Shown here piece by piece: positions 27,722-58,812 of a stretch of 64,000 nucleotides of DNA; positions within the stretch are counted from its first letter, which is position 1; each line of letters opens with the position of its first letter. Made by a program: the position numbers and the translations under genes. The DNA is from Glandiceps talaboti (lineage: Eukaryota > Hemichordata > Enteropneusta > Spengelidae): the NCBI RefSeq assembly GCF_964340395.1, contig NC_135553.1, positions 7,200,001 to 7,264,000 on the forward strand, written 5' to 3'. The notes under the pieces were generated by a model, which had not been told where the DNA came from, ran no database searches, and was given only the letters and a program-made list of their open reading frames with translations.

Positions 27722-30700
27722 GACTAATGATGAAGCACAGCTACTCATCTTCTAGTACTTACAAAATATTGACAGTTAAAACTTGTAGAACTCTGGATAT
27801 TACAGATGGTGAAACCAGAATAAATCGACTCTTTGTCGGTTTCCTGTCACCTTACAATTATTGTACAGGAGACCTACTTAGCCTGGAAGCATTGTAATAC
27901 CACCATCAACAAACACTGTAATACTACCCTCAACAAACACTGTAATACTACCCTCAACAAACACACTGCTGAATTCTTCACTGTTGGACTTACCATGTAT
28001 GTTGTAAGTTCACTTTTTACAAATGATGGAAATCAACTTAATCTAAGTAATTTTCTACACGTATCACTGATCATTTTCAGAAAATTCAAGTTAATGTTTG
28101 CTTTTCAAACTCACAACTATAAAAATAAAGTACACTTAAAAATACTGGCGTATTAACTAGTATTTGTAATATTGTATATAATATGACCCGCTGTTTGACC
28201 AGCAAACTTCATTACATTCTCAAATACTATTCAGCAACTTGTGTAAAGCAAGGGTAGTCATATACTAAACTAGGCGACGCTTGAATATTTTAAGCTTTTA
28301 TTTATTAATTCAAACCTAATTTTCCATATTATGTTGGCTATCATTGTCGAGGTTTCATCATTAATGTATAAAACTGTATGTATTTATTTTACTGTGTAAC
28401 TTAGTATATTAATTGCCTGAAATATTTATACTTTAATTTCCTTTAATGAGCTGTGAAGTTATTTCTTTGATTGTGACCGAAACTTCATTTCCCTTTCCCC
28501 CATTGTGAGTTAACAGTACAGCAAATTGCGTTGGTATATTGTGTTTTTTCCCCTAGTTGAGTGAGCCATTTTTAGGCTGTCTCAGAGTGGATAGTGTATG
28601 TTGTGCCCCCCCCCCCCATTTTGAGTCAATTGCTCTATATCATCCTCAGATTGGACTGTATGGTACTACCAGTACAAGTATGTTGTATTTTCCTCTCCAT
28701 TCTGCCTTGACTGTATTGTATGTATGTTTCTCTCTTGTATGAATTACTACATGCACATCATGTACATGTGTTTTGTATGCTATATTTTGTAAACCCCCTC
28801 CATTCTTAGTTGACTGTACATCACACCCCTTCCTACCCTCCTCACAGTGGACTGCGTGATAGGGGTATGTTTCCCTCCTGTTTGAGCTGACTGTATGCCA
28901 TGTCATGTACCCCCTTCCCCCTCCATTCTGAAGTACATGTATAACTCTACAGTACATCGTTTTATGCCTTCCTCAGACTGGACTGTATGGGGGGGGGGGG
29001 GGGTGGTGTGTTGTTTCTCACCCTATCTTTTTTCTGAGTTCATTGCACAGTACAGCATGTTTCCTTTCTTTTAGTTCATTGTGACAGTGGTTTGTTCTGC
29101 TACTACAACATACCAAGGGATTTCTATGTTGTATTGATTTCAATTTTGCCGACAACTGGATTTTGCATGGAGCTTAGTCTATGATTTGTAAATGTAAATA
29201 GATTTTAAGAGATGCACAAACAGAAAAAGTGTTTTAGTGTTAGAAAAAACATAACAAATAATGAAAATAATTCAGAGCAAAAATTAAGTATTCTAGAACA
29301 TTCTAACATAGAGGTAGCTGACATGAATGTAATATGTTCTATGTCTTATTTTTCCCCACATCAGGGTTGTAACTTGTACATAATGAAACCGTCTGTGCTG
29401 TTCTTTTCATTTTAAACATATATACATGTCCAATGTTTGTTGGTTGTCAAATATGGAGTTGAAGCAAAAGAAAAACCTATGCAAATGGATGAAGAATGTA
29501 AGATAAATTTGTGGTTGTGGAACTTTACCAACTCAATCTCAGTATCACAGTGTGTGGTCAACAGCCACCACCAATGTATTCCACAGCTAGGACTATCAAA
29601 AGAGTACAAATGGTTTGACTTGTTAGAATACAGACTGTAAGAATACAAAGTCTTGCTCATGAATATGCATGATAGTAATTACCTGTACCTGACCATCAAA
29701 CATTATTCGTCACTGCTGAATTCAAACTTTTGTGTAATTATAATTACCCATGCATTTGTAAAAATTACACTATGTTGTAGATAAACGATAGAAATGGACA
29801 AAGTTAGTATGGCAATACACTGCCCACTTCAAAATCAGATCAAGTATTTCACTACTTGAATTTCTTAAAGTGTTAGTCATGTGAATGTTGACCTTGTATT
29901 TACTCCAACATAAATTGTAATGTGGAGTAGGATTTACTGAAACTGAGCCAAAAGTATGGAATCTTAGACAATGTGACAACATTCCAATATATAATTCATT
30001 GAATACATTATCCATTGTCACTTCAGTGATTAGATCTTTATTTCCCTTTTTTCAATTACCCATTAGAGACCATTGTTACTAGCCATGAATTTACAAGCAG
30101 TTTGTTGTATGAATGGAACTTTGAAGACAAAAAAAATAAAGTTATTATACAGTATACATGAGTTCTTGTGTTCACTCGCACCACACAAATAAACACACAC
30201 TCTCACACATATATAAAATATCCAAATTTTAAACTAAATACAACATAATTTTATACGACCGAAAACATTGTTTCCTTACTCTGGAATCAAATTTTGCATT
30301 AGTTCCGGATTCAAAATGTAAATAATTTACCTCGATATATATTTTTCGGCTGAATCACACAGCCTTCTTTCACAGTTATTGTATACAAGTCAATGACATA
30401 GACTTGTCCTATGACTGAAAATACTAATGTGTAGTTTTGTAATCAAAAGACCTTTTAATAATGTTGAACATCATAAGTATTTATTTGATTTTAAATGTAA
30501 ATACATACACACAATGGTCCATGTTCAGAGCTGATGATAATCTCGCACATGCATTCTCACAGTAGTTAAAAGTGGCTGGTGCATGGGGTAAAAAGAGTCA
30601 CCCTTCAATATTTATCATGACTGAACTAAGGTTAAGTGGTACTTCAGACCACTAAAAAGTGGTCTGAGGTGGTACATGCTCTGTGAAGCGCGTGTCTCTG

Positions 30701-32714
30701 TATGTGTTTATTGCACTTTTGCAAATCACCTAGATTAAATGCTTGTCATTTTTGCATGTTTTTACTGAGAAGTACAAGTCCAGTGTAGCACTTGGCATTG
30801 TTGGATGGTGTCGGGGATGTGTGTGGTGGGGATGAGGTCAAAAACTATACTCGACTCAAACATTTCAAAATATGAGATATATCTTTATTGTCAGTGCAAT
30901 TCATTGACAAACTACAGCAAACTATCACTAAGCATTGCCATGGTAATAATTTATACATTTCCAGCCACATGCAACAAGCTGATGGAAACTTGCTGCTAAA
31001 CAAATCACATACCATTAACATCATTATCATAACATCCCATAATATGCTGGATCAATATATTTCATGGTTCATAACTTCTTTTCACAAAACGTGTCACAAG
31101 AAAAGAAACCCCCAGCTTACATGCAGTATAAGCTAGTGAATATAAGTGAAATAATCTGTGGTAATAAACCTCACTACAGGATCTGAAACATATCAAATGT
31201 CTAAGTGCAATATATATAAATTTATATTCTAGTTAATATACTGAATACATTTCCAGTCAGACTTACGGTATTTCTGTCTTTAGTACAGCAGATTAGAGTA
31301 GGGCTTCTTTAAATGATTTCAACGTCAAGCAAGTTACTTATTAGTGTTCTTTTATCACCCCAAAATCATTATGTAAGTTGATAATAGTACTACAGACAGA
31401 AATAAGTCGACTAGATTTTCCTTTAATACAAGTACACAGTTTTAGTTACGGTAATACATGTCACGTTATTTTGAAGTGTGACAGTGTAGATGAGAGTAAT
31501 GTCATTCTAGTACCGATATAGATGGAGTTTGGCTTTTTTGGTGTCTTGTATATGGCAGTCTACTACAATCAAACCACTTGGTGGACATTCCTGTTGGTGA
31601 AGTGCTATGTTTGAATAATTAATTCTGAATACATGGGAAATGAATTGTTAACTTCACGTAAACCAGTGACATAAAAGCATTGCTATAAATAACCACACTA
31701 CTTCTTACAAGAAAGGGATAATAAATATTGCAATGACTTAAAAAACACAAAATTTAGGGTTTTTTGCAGAGGATGTAGCCATTGTACCAGCAATGCTAAT
31801 TCTCTCTCATATTAAGCTACTTCACTATCAATAAAATCCTATGTGTGTGTGTGTGTGTGTGTGTGTGCACGTGCATGTATGTATGTATGTATGTATGTAT
31901 GTATGTATGTATGCATGTGTGTATGTATGATGTATGTATGTATGTATGTATGTATATATGTATTATGCGTGTGTGCATGCATGCATGTGTTTGTGTGTAT
32001 GTATGTATGTATGTATGTATGTATGTATGCATGTATGCATGCATCTGTGTGTATGTATGTATGTATGTATGTATGTATGTACGTACGTACGTACGTATGT
32101 ATGTATGTATGTATGTATGCATCTGTGTGTGTGAGCGTGTGCATGCCATACATGTCAGAAGACTGCTCACTGAATGACAGTTCTAAAGCTATAGAACTGT
32201 TATGCTGAAATTAAAACATGACTGCTCAGTAAAACTCTGTATATACAAATGATACATATCCATGACTAAAAAAAACACACATGAAAAACAAACTAAGTAC
32301 CAATGCATATAACTCACTGTATGTCGATAATTTTGCTGTCATCTATTTTACACATCAATTCCTCTGTCATTTTGAAACTCATCATACATATATTTCCAAG
32401 TTGTATTTCTTTTATGTCAATCACAGTCCTTGGAGCTTTGCATTATTAAATTCGGGCTTCGCGAAAACACAGAGCATCGCAGTCACATGACAACAAATGG
32501 TTATCTCTATGTGGTCAATGAGGGCCCACAGTACAAGGATATTCGAGTACGGTTATGTAGATGAAATCGGTACCTACAAAACAACTAGTTTAGCTTTAAA
32601 TTTAATAATGCAAATCTCCCAGGACTGTGAGAGAGTCTAATGTCTGTCGTGGATTACAGTAGTCTGTTGGTCTGCTTATATAACCACTAGCTACTATTTT
32701 ATAAGGAGAAGCAA
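27722..32714. other. Non-coding part of unit 2
   Basis: Collinear with 18139-23150 and likewise without a supported exon. It carries the same small tandem repeats (27893-27965), degenerate minisatellite (about 28490-29075), G run near 28990 and tetranucleotide array (31841-32145), each with different lengths from unit 1. Confidence 0.55.
31841..32145. repeat. (ATGT)n-rich array, unit 2 counterpart
   Basis: Longer ATGT-dominated version of the array at 22301-22507, with a short ACGT block near 32080-32096. Confidence 0.95.
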
Positions 32715-33153
32715 TGCCTGGATCTCTCAGCAGCTACAGGTTTATATATAGTTTAGCCAGTCAAATAGAATTCCTGTATGCTAAGTGTATTTAAGCAATC
32801 ACAAATATTCATCCTGGATTGAACAATTTTGTCACCTGACCAAGAGCTGGGATAAATCTGATAAAAGTGCACCAACTATATATGGTAATTAATCCATACC
32901 ACAGAAAACTATCATAAATGTCATGGAATAAATTCTACAATATTACCTGACAGTAACCTACATATATTAGTACTAATGATTGATGAATAAGAGAATATGT
33001 TTTCTATTTCATAATGTGCATTGTTTGTCTTGATTACATAGTGAATTGAAGTCAAGCTTGACTTTGGAACTTTATTTGTATTTCTGACAGAAAACTGCAG
33101 CACACTACGAGGAACATGCATATAGTGCATGTAATACATATATATATATACTT

Positions 33154-33393
33154 AGCCTGTTTACTGCACTGTCTAGATCCATCGTCAGGTGGTTGTACCT
33201 CCTAGCCCTATAGCCTGTTTACTGCACTGTCAAGATACATCATTAGCTGGTTGTACCTCCTAGCCCTATAGCCTGTTTACTGCACTGTCAAAATACATCA
33301 TTAGCAGGTTGTACCTCCTAGCCCTTGTATTCTCCGGGGGGCTAGGAGGTACTACCAGCTGATGATGTATCTCAACAGTGCGGTAAACAGGCT
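33154..33393. mobile_element. Foldback element of 58-bp tandem repeats, small copy
   Basis: Three direct units beginning GCCTGTTTACTGCACTGTC (33154, 33213, 33271) are followed by one inverted unit (33337-33393, ending GTAAACAGGCTA). The arms meet at TGTATTCTCC/GGGGGGCTAGG. TATATACT-like sequence flanks both ends but lies in low-complexity TA, so a target duplication is uncertain here. Same family as 59635-60400. Confidence 0.75.
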
Positions 33394-34281
33394 AGTATAT
33401 ACTATATGTTCACCAACTAATGAAGAAAACAGAAGTTTAGAACCTTGTGAATTGCTTCACGACTGAAAAGTGAAAAACATTTGATACATTTAATATAAAA
33501 CAAAGAGTATTGCTTGGCATTGGTAACGTCCATAAAATACTGAAAAAAGATTAAAACATTGACAAAATAGCACCATAAAGAAAATAGGGTAGACACATAC
33601 CATAACGAGGTAACCCACACACAATTTCAGTTTCAAACCCCATTGCATGTATTTTTTATATTGAAAAACAAATAAACTCATTCGTCAGTAAACAGAAATT
33701 AATCTTTATTTATTTGCTAAATTCTTGTAGAAGGTGTGAAACTATTTATCTTGGGTCTTTTGGCTACTTAATTAGCTTTCCAGATTTCAAATGCTAGATC
33801 TGTAAAACTGTATCTCATATTGTTCAGCAAAAAGCTAGTGTGTCTCACCTCACTTCTGAAACCTCTTAGACTGAACTACAAGACATATCACAGACCTAAC
33901 AAAGTACAAGCTGCCCCGTTACGTTTCAAACTACACTATAACTCTATATTTGAATCGTCATCTTTTCATATATATCTAAATCTGTTGAAATTGAATGCAA
34001 AGTAACAAAAAAAAAAAAAAAAAAAAATTGGCAATGAAATTTGGCAGCCTCAACATTGTGTAAAATATTACAGTACGTAACTGCACCTAAGACCATTAAA
34101 AAGTTAGCAATTTTTGGCAAAAACTGGTCTTATTTTTGGGGTAAAACACTACTAGCATGGCAAGATATATATATACTAAATATCGCTACATGTAAATATT
34201 AATTTTTGATACAGCTATACAATTGCAAAAGACACAAACAGTATCAGAAATGTCACTTATATCTTACACACACAATATGTT

Positions 34282-34360
34282 ATAATAATAATAATGTTGG
34301 GTTCTTATATAGCGCTTTCCCACACCGTGCTCAAAGCGCTTTAAAGCAACATTATTAATA
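34282..34360. repeat. Dispersed-type repeat tail with GCGCTTT palindrome
   Basis: (TAA)n followed by TTCTTATATAGCGCTTTCCC and an inverted AAAGCGCTTTAAAG. I recall this TATATAGCGC...CAAAGCGCTT pattern from the ends of dispersed repeats in several marine invertebrate genomes. The element class is not settled from this copy. Confidence 0.35.
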
Positions 34361-35800
34361 CAAGAAAGAACAGTACCAGTTACCTTGTTTATTTCCTTTT
34401 TTAAACCCTAATGTTTGAATCCCCATGGCCTTGGATTATTACAGTGGAGCCTTAGGGATTTAATAATTCATGGCTATTTTTTCCTACAGCTCTACCAGAA
34501 AACTAATTTCCCAAATTCTAATCCTAATGTGACATTAGCCTTTGAAAACAACACCCCATTATGATTATGCAAATATTTCTCATTAGAGTAATCACTATTT
34601 TTTTTCTTCCAAAATTTGGAGTCTGAATGAGAATAAAATATCAGTTTTATGACACTTGGATACATCTATATGGTTTATTTTGTAGCCTACTGGATACTAT
34701 AATATGAATGCCTGCTGCCTATCTCTCACTCAACAACAATAAATAGTATGGTGAATATCTTGGTTGCCATAGTAACCTGTGACTAAAAGTTTTTCAGAAT
34801 TATTAATTTTAAATCTTAAATTTTAACACATCAATCAATGAAAAGTATTTTTTAAAATTCCTGGACTACAAACTATCACAACAACAGCCCTGAAAATATT
34901 GGAAACTCCTGGTTTGAAACTAATACAGCGCCCTCTGGTGACAGGATACCTTGGGCACAGGCCTCTTGTCTGATACACCATCGACTCAAGTCATTCTAGA
35001 ATATTCCTTTGTTTGGAAAATAAAAAACATATTATACTAAAACTGACTAACATTCCACTCATAAAGACTCAGTCTTTTTAAGACAACTACAAAATCTGTG
35101 CAGTGTGGTGCCATAAGTTACAAATGTTTGTCTTCGTATGACATTAAACTACTGACCCGATTAAATGGATCGACACATTAAATGATTTGCAATCAATTTC
35201 TAACATACTAACACAAGAACAAAAAAAAATCAACAAACATGAGAGTCTTTGTAAATTAGTGATTTTGGCTGCCTTGACAAAAACCATAACTGTAATCAAA
35301 ACCAATATATAACACTAAACTACCTTAATGTCAAACTTATGAAGATTTTTTGTATCAATGCCTTGAATACAATGTACTGTACACTCAAGTCAAGAGCCAA
35401 CTGAAAGTTAAAACACTTTGCAACTGTAGAGGCTTTTCTTGGATACTTTAATAGTATGTTAAATGTTCCTTGCACTGCTCTGTTGAATAGAAGTGTGCTG
35501 AATCACCAGTAGATTTGTGGGCTTGTTAAACACATTACTGCATACATTGTACATGATACAATGGTGTGCAATCATGTAATTTTTTTTATTGAAACGTCCA
35601 TGTGAAACTGAATGATTAGACTTCTTCCAGTGGCTTAAAGTGATTACAACTACTTCAGTGAATGCGATCATGTAAATGGCTTTTCATCTGAAACTGAAAT
35701 AAGTACGAAATAGACTGAAATCAGATGATGACCCTTTAAAACATATTACACCGTATTTAATATATTAGAGTCCACAGAGTGACTTCTCAGACGTCTGTCC

Positions 35801-53901
<18,101 letters not shown>

Positions 53902-55760
53902 GGCGACTCAGTTTACAGGTCAGCTGGTTGGTATCCTAATCGTACTTACTACAACCTGGAAGTGTATAGAAGATACAATAACGTTACAAGTACATGTAAC
54001 CTGACTGAGATTATCAGGGAACCAATGAAAATTGGACATTAATTTAAAGAAAATTCATATTGCCTCCAAATAAATTAAAATTTTATGTAATAATGAACTC
54101 CTGTCAAGTCCTGGGTGATGGTACTACAAAGAAGTCCTGAGATTTTGACATCGGATGACTAGAAATTCCCAAGTCTACAACAATAGCGACATTAGACTGA
54201 ATTCCCTGGTCTACAATACAGTGGAAATGAAAATTTGACTTTGAGAAAAAAAACCTCCCTGGTGGCTAAAAATATTTATGCAAGAAATCGCTTGATTCTT
54301 CTGCAAAATGATGCCATTTTGACTTCTTATTATGGTTGTGAATAGGACAACTCTGTTTGGTTATTAATGTTAACAGGAAATATTAACACAAGTAAAGTTT
54401 TGAGTAAATCTCAAAAAGGTCAAGGTGACATGACCTTTCAGTAATGTAAATATTTACTCTCTACTATTGAAAAGAATTCTTGTAAATTCGAATCAACACA
54501 TTTTTGAAAACATTATAATTGCAACCTTTATAATACAGACACCAGATAATAAGGATTACTGAAGATCACTGATCAGTCATATTTTGAGATTAGATTTATT
54601 GAGGATAATCCAATTATAATCACATCATTAGTTTCATAAATACTTTAATAAATCATGTATAAATATTTACTGCAGACAAAAATTTTGAAATAAAATGTTG
54701 GAATGAGATTGTGTATGTCATAGAGTATGAATTAATTGTTTTGATCTATACAAAATATGTTATCTATACTTAATGTTTCATAATTAGCATCCATAATGTA
54801 TGAAATATTCAGAATTACAATAAATCAAAATAAATATTGACAGATTCCTGAATTACAAGTTCAAATAAAAATTTTCTATGAAATACATATAATAAAACTT
54901 GTCAAGGTTTTCCTTGTCTGTAAATGTGTGATCAATACAATATAGTGATACAAACATTTAATAACAGTTAAAATATTCTAAAAATAAATTGCCCTGACAA
55001 CTATATATAATACCTCAACTGCTAACTAGGAAGTCTAGGTTTATTTTCCAAGTACATTTGTAATTTTATCCTTGACCTTCATAGTTTGTTATCTTTAGCA
55101 CTCTCTACTGTGGTACTCCACATGTGCACCCTACACTAATCTATGGTCTCAGGGCAGCCAAGGTGACATTCCACAAATTCTTGTCATCAAAACGAGACAT
55201 ATGTCAGTAATTCTCTGACTTTTAAATTACAAACTTTTTGTTTGATTCCTACTCTACATGTACAAGGAAATTGACCATATGTATGTATGTGGCCAACTCT
55301 TTTTTTTATGATAAAAGGTATGAACATTTATGGTCTTTGGGTAAACTATAGACCCTCAATTAGGCAAATAGTTGAAATAGCAAATATTGCTTACATTTTT
55401 GTTAAAATCAATAGGCTTTTAGTGAACATTCCACCTAATTCCTACAACCCCACCCCACCCCACCCCACCCCCACACATTACATGATAAAATTGAGCTGAA
55501 ATATACTGAAACTATACAACTGTTGAGATCTCCCTTCCACTATCTATTATGAAACTGTGAATTCTACATAAAACCCCTAACTGTGAATTCTAAGCACATA
55601 CTAAAATCGCTAGTGCAGAAAAAACTAAGAGAATGTATGTACACTGAATGAGTAATACATTACATAATATATGACCAATTACTCAGTAATTCTTTAATTT
55701 CATTAAAGCTTTTCTTTCCTTTCATAATAGTAAATTAAACTAAATCTCTGTTTCAATTTG

Positions 55761-55904
55761 AATGGGTCTCTGTAGTCAGGTATTAGAAGTACAAAGTTTG
55801 TACTTCTAATACCTGACTATCTCTATTCAGTAATTACACACTGCTGCTGCTTTCCAGAATTCTCTGATATTTTAATCACTACCTCAGTACTACAGAGACC
55901 CATT
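55761..55904. mobile_element. Nested palindromic MITE-like element (144 bp)
   Basis: Perfect 16-base terminal inverted repeats (AATGGGTCTCTGTAGT at 55761-55776 and ACTACAGAGACCCATT at 55889-55904) enclose a second palindrome at 55773-55819 with 23-base arms around one base (TAGTCAGGTATTAGAAGTAC...). No coding capacity. Confidence 0.72.
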
Positions 55905-56168
55905 CAGATAGGTAATATATCAGATTCAATATTGATAAATTCTCCCATGTGCACGCAAGGCTTTAAATAATTGATAGATAAGTCACTAGTTTAGTTCAAA
56001 AGACAGTCAGCTGAGTTTTCATTTGATGACTGTTTTTACCTAGAAAATGTTGAGACAGAAGTGACAGGTTGGTTGACAGATAGGTTGACACATGGAAGTA
56101 TAACCCTCAAGTACATGTAGTGTACAGATAGATAGACAGGCACTGTACTAAAACCCCAGCATATGATT

Positions 56169-56169
<1 letters not shown>

Positions 56170-56250
<81 letters not shown>
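56170..56250. repeat. (CA)n microsatellite
   Basis: About 40 uninterrupted CA units in the MICAL-like/NUDCD3 intergenic stretch. Confidence 0.96.
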
Positions 56251-56251
<1 letters not shown>

Positions 56252-56567
56252 CTACATTTTGTAAGCCTACTCCCTCTACCAATACCATAGACAGGGGGAC
56301 TGTGATCAATGTTACAATGTACAAATTAGGGAAATAAGAGGAGTATTTGAGTTTGAAAGTCTGCAAGAGACACGGCTTGATTAGCGGTTATTGTAACCTT
56401 ACAGTTACATTGTATTTCAGACTGCCTTGTCTGATAATTGTTCATTAGATACTTCATTGTATTGGTAGGTGTTTGTGGGTTCAACAAATCACTCTTATTG
56501 TCCAGTAAAACCTCAGTCTAAAGTCACTAAATTGCAGATGTACATTTTGTACCTCCATGCTGTAACT

Positions 56568-56599
56568 ATAGATCTTGGAGAGGTACCTCCAAGATCTAT
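56568..56599. repeat. 32-bp palindrome
   Basis: ATAGATCTTGGAG and CTCCAAGATCTAT face each other around AGGTAC. A weaker CATAGACCTTATG-like word follows at about 56608. Confidence 0.7.
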
Positions 56600-57435
56600 G
56601 CTGTAATCATAGACCTTATGCTGTCAGTGTTGGGCCACACGATAAGAGGTCAAAGGTTACATTTACTAGAAATCTTGCCATCACAAGAAAATAAACAGTA
56701 GAGTTTTATTGTGGCATTATCGGTATTTAAATTCTGACACCGATAGTCTACATTCACAATCCACATACCATTTTCTTAGAAATTATACTGATAATAACGA
56801 CACAATCACAAGTACCATAGGTCCTACATTGATAAAAAACACTACAGGTCCCTTGATACTAATCAAAATACCTTTCCCATGCTAGGAATGACACTAAAAA
56901 ATCCAACTCTATGAAGCTCTATACATACTCACATTCACAATATGCTCACATACCTTATGTATTAATAATACGGCCATGCTTAATAGTACAGTACAAAAAA
57001 CATAATTTTCTTACCATTTCGCACAATTATGGGGTGTATAATTTGTTGCCATTTACTAGTACACTGGCCATTTGAGTGGCTGTCAAACTACCTGTAGTAT
57101 GAATCATGTACATGTATGTCCACATCATCACAAACAATAGCCTTTGTCTCTATTGTTTAGTAGTACTGACTCCTTACTTTAGGAGGGATTAGTATTTTCC
57201 ACCCTCTCTACAGGAGTCACAAAATCCCTTTAGGAGTCATACAATGGCTTAAAACATAAATTTGCATCTACCAATGTGATGTGATGAAGTCTTTCAATTG
57301 ACTTCTACAAAAGAAACTAGTGCTTGTGTAGTTTGAACTAGCAGGAGATAATTAGGCATGTAAATCATTCACTCTAAAATGGCCGTGATATCATTACAAA
57401 TACATTGATTACACTTTTGTTGCTTGTTATTTCAG

Positions 57436-57535
57436 ATTATCATTCACCAGTTTAAGTATTTCAATCAGTTAGAGTACTTTGATGCACACAATGGCAAATT
57501 AGTGAACGGATTCATGACAGTTAACATTGTGGATG
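57436..57535 (+). other. Isolated exon-like segment
   Basis: TTGTTATTTCAG precedes and GTGAGA follows a 100-base open stretch reading IIHQFKYFNQLEYFDAHNGK and on to MTVNIVDG. Splice signals and composition look exonic, but no neighbouring exon was found and I do not recognise the peptide. It may belong to an unseen gene or be a relic. Confidence 0.3.
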
Positions 57536-58481
57536 GTGAGACAAATGAAACTTGACTGAAAAAGTTAGTAACTTATACTGTTATACTGTTACTGTGTAAG
57601 TTATTTTGAATTCTTGTTTTTGTGACAAATTCAACTTTTTTCCATTCTGGACATGCATTACTACCATATCAGCTGTGACGTCACTTTTTTGGTATATTAC
57701 GTCATTTTCATATTTCCTGTACTATTTCCCCTTTTTAAAGTCATGACACGGTCAGTCATGTCATGTGACAAATCGTCACAACTTTTTGGGTGTACAATCG
57801 GAAAAGTGATAATAGTAATAGTATTAGTAATACATTTCACCCAGTTTCACAGTAACAAAGAATGATTGTTTTCAAATTGTCAAACTTGGGCGTATTTTTC
57901 TCTATAAAAATATTTTAGCTAATTGAATCCCCGGGAACTATCCAGACGACATATGCATAACAATTGTCAGGGTCGAAAGTGTACCTTCTGTTCACTTTGC
58001 TTCATAACACTAGACAGAATACATTACAGACTGGTTTCAATTAGACATTTGGACTAGGCGATCACCGGTCAAACTTACTTCATACTTACCAAAAAACTGT
58101 GTTTAGATAATCGATCGCTGTCGTAGCAGGTAAATTAATAGTTTGGCTGGTCCATTTCCGTCATTTCTGCCCGATCTAGCCTACGATACGATTTCATTCA
58201 CCTTGAGAAACAGTCAGTTCAGACCCTTTAACTTTATACAAATTCATTATCGGCAACTTTATAATTGCAATTTAGAGCCTGAAGAAGTGTCTAAGATAAG
58301 TGAATAAGTGACTGAAACTTTCAGCAATATAAATCACTCCATTTGATGGTAAACTGAAGGTTAAATTACCACAAAATTTTAGTTTGGAAGCTGAAATTGT
58401 TTTATTTAGAAACACTATTGATTAATACGTTAAAGGGTCTTATTTTTATCTTCCGGGTTCATGACCTACCAAAACAGCAAA

Positions 58482-58765
58482 ATGGACGCCTCCGTAGAAA
58501 TGTATGACAGTGCCTTGCTTGGAATTCTGCAGCACGTCGGGGAAATAAAACCATTTCTTGAAGTGGTGTTCAGTTTTTTACTAAGGAGGTAAGTGGTAAA
58601 ATAGATCCACGGAATGTTTTCACCCATTGCATCTATTACTTACGTCGATGTAGCGTAACGATCTCGAGTAACTTTCGCAACTTGAATGGTGAGGGCGTTT
58701 TACTAGACTAGGCCCATAAATGATGATGATGATGAGGAGGAGGAGGAGGAGGAGGATGACGATGC

Positions 58766-58812
<47 letters not shown>

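Larger units (their letters stand above)
23155..32714 (+). repeat. Tandem segmental duplication, unit 2 (9.6 kb)
   Basis: Direct repeat of 13004-23150, joined to unit 1 through four extra bases (GAAG, 23151-23154). It ends at GGAGAAGCAA, after which unique sequence (TGCCTGGATC) follows. It is shorter than unit 1 mainly through lack of the 538-base element and changes in microsatellite length. Confidence 0.93.
32715..35800. other. Unique intergenic stretch between the duplication and the MICAL-like gene
   Basis: No exon supported. It holds the small tandem-repeat foldback element at 33154-33393, a 24-base A run near 34004, a widely dispersed-looking TATATAGCGCTTT...AAAGCGCTTTA palindrome at about 34310-34345, and the 3' UTR of the MICAL-like gene at its right end (TTTATT near 35585 is a possible minus-strand poly(A) signal). 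Confidence 0.5.
53902..58481. other. Divergent 5' flanks of the MICAL-like gene (-) and NUDCD3 (+)
   Basis: About 4.6 kb without a confirmed exon. It holds a (CCCCA)n run at 55447-55474, a nested palindromic element at 55761-55904, a (CA)n microsatellite at 56170-56250, a 32-base palindrome at 56568-56599 and an isolated exon-like segment at 57436-57535. Promoters for both genes must lie at the two ends; I see no strong core motif. Confidence 0.5.
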
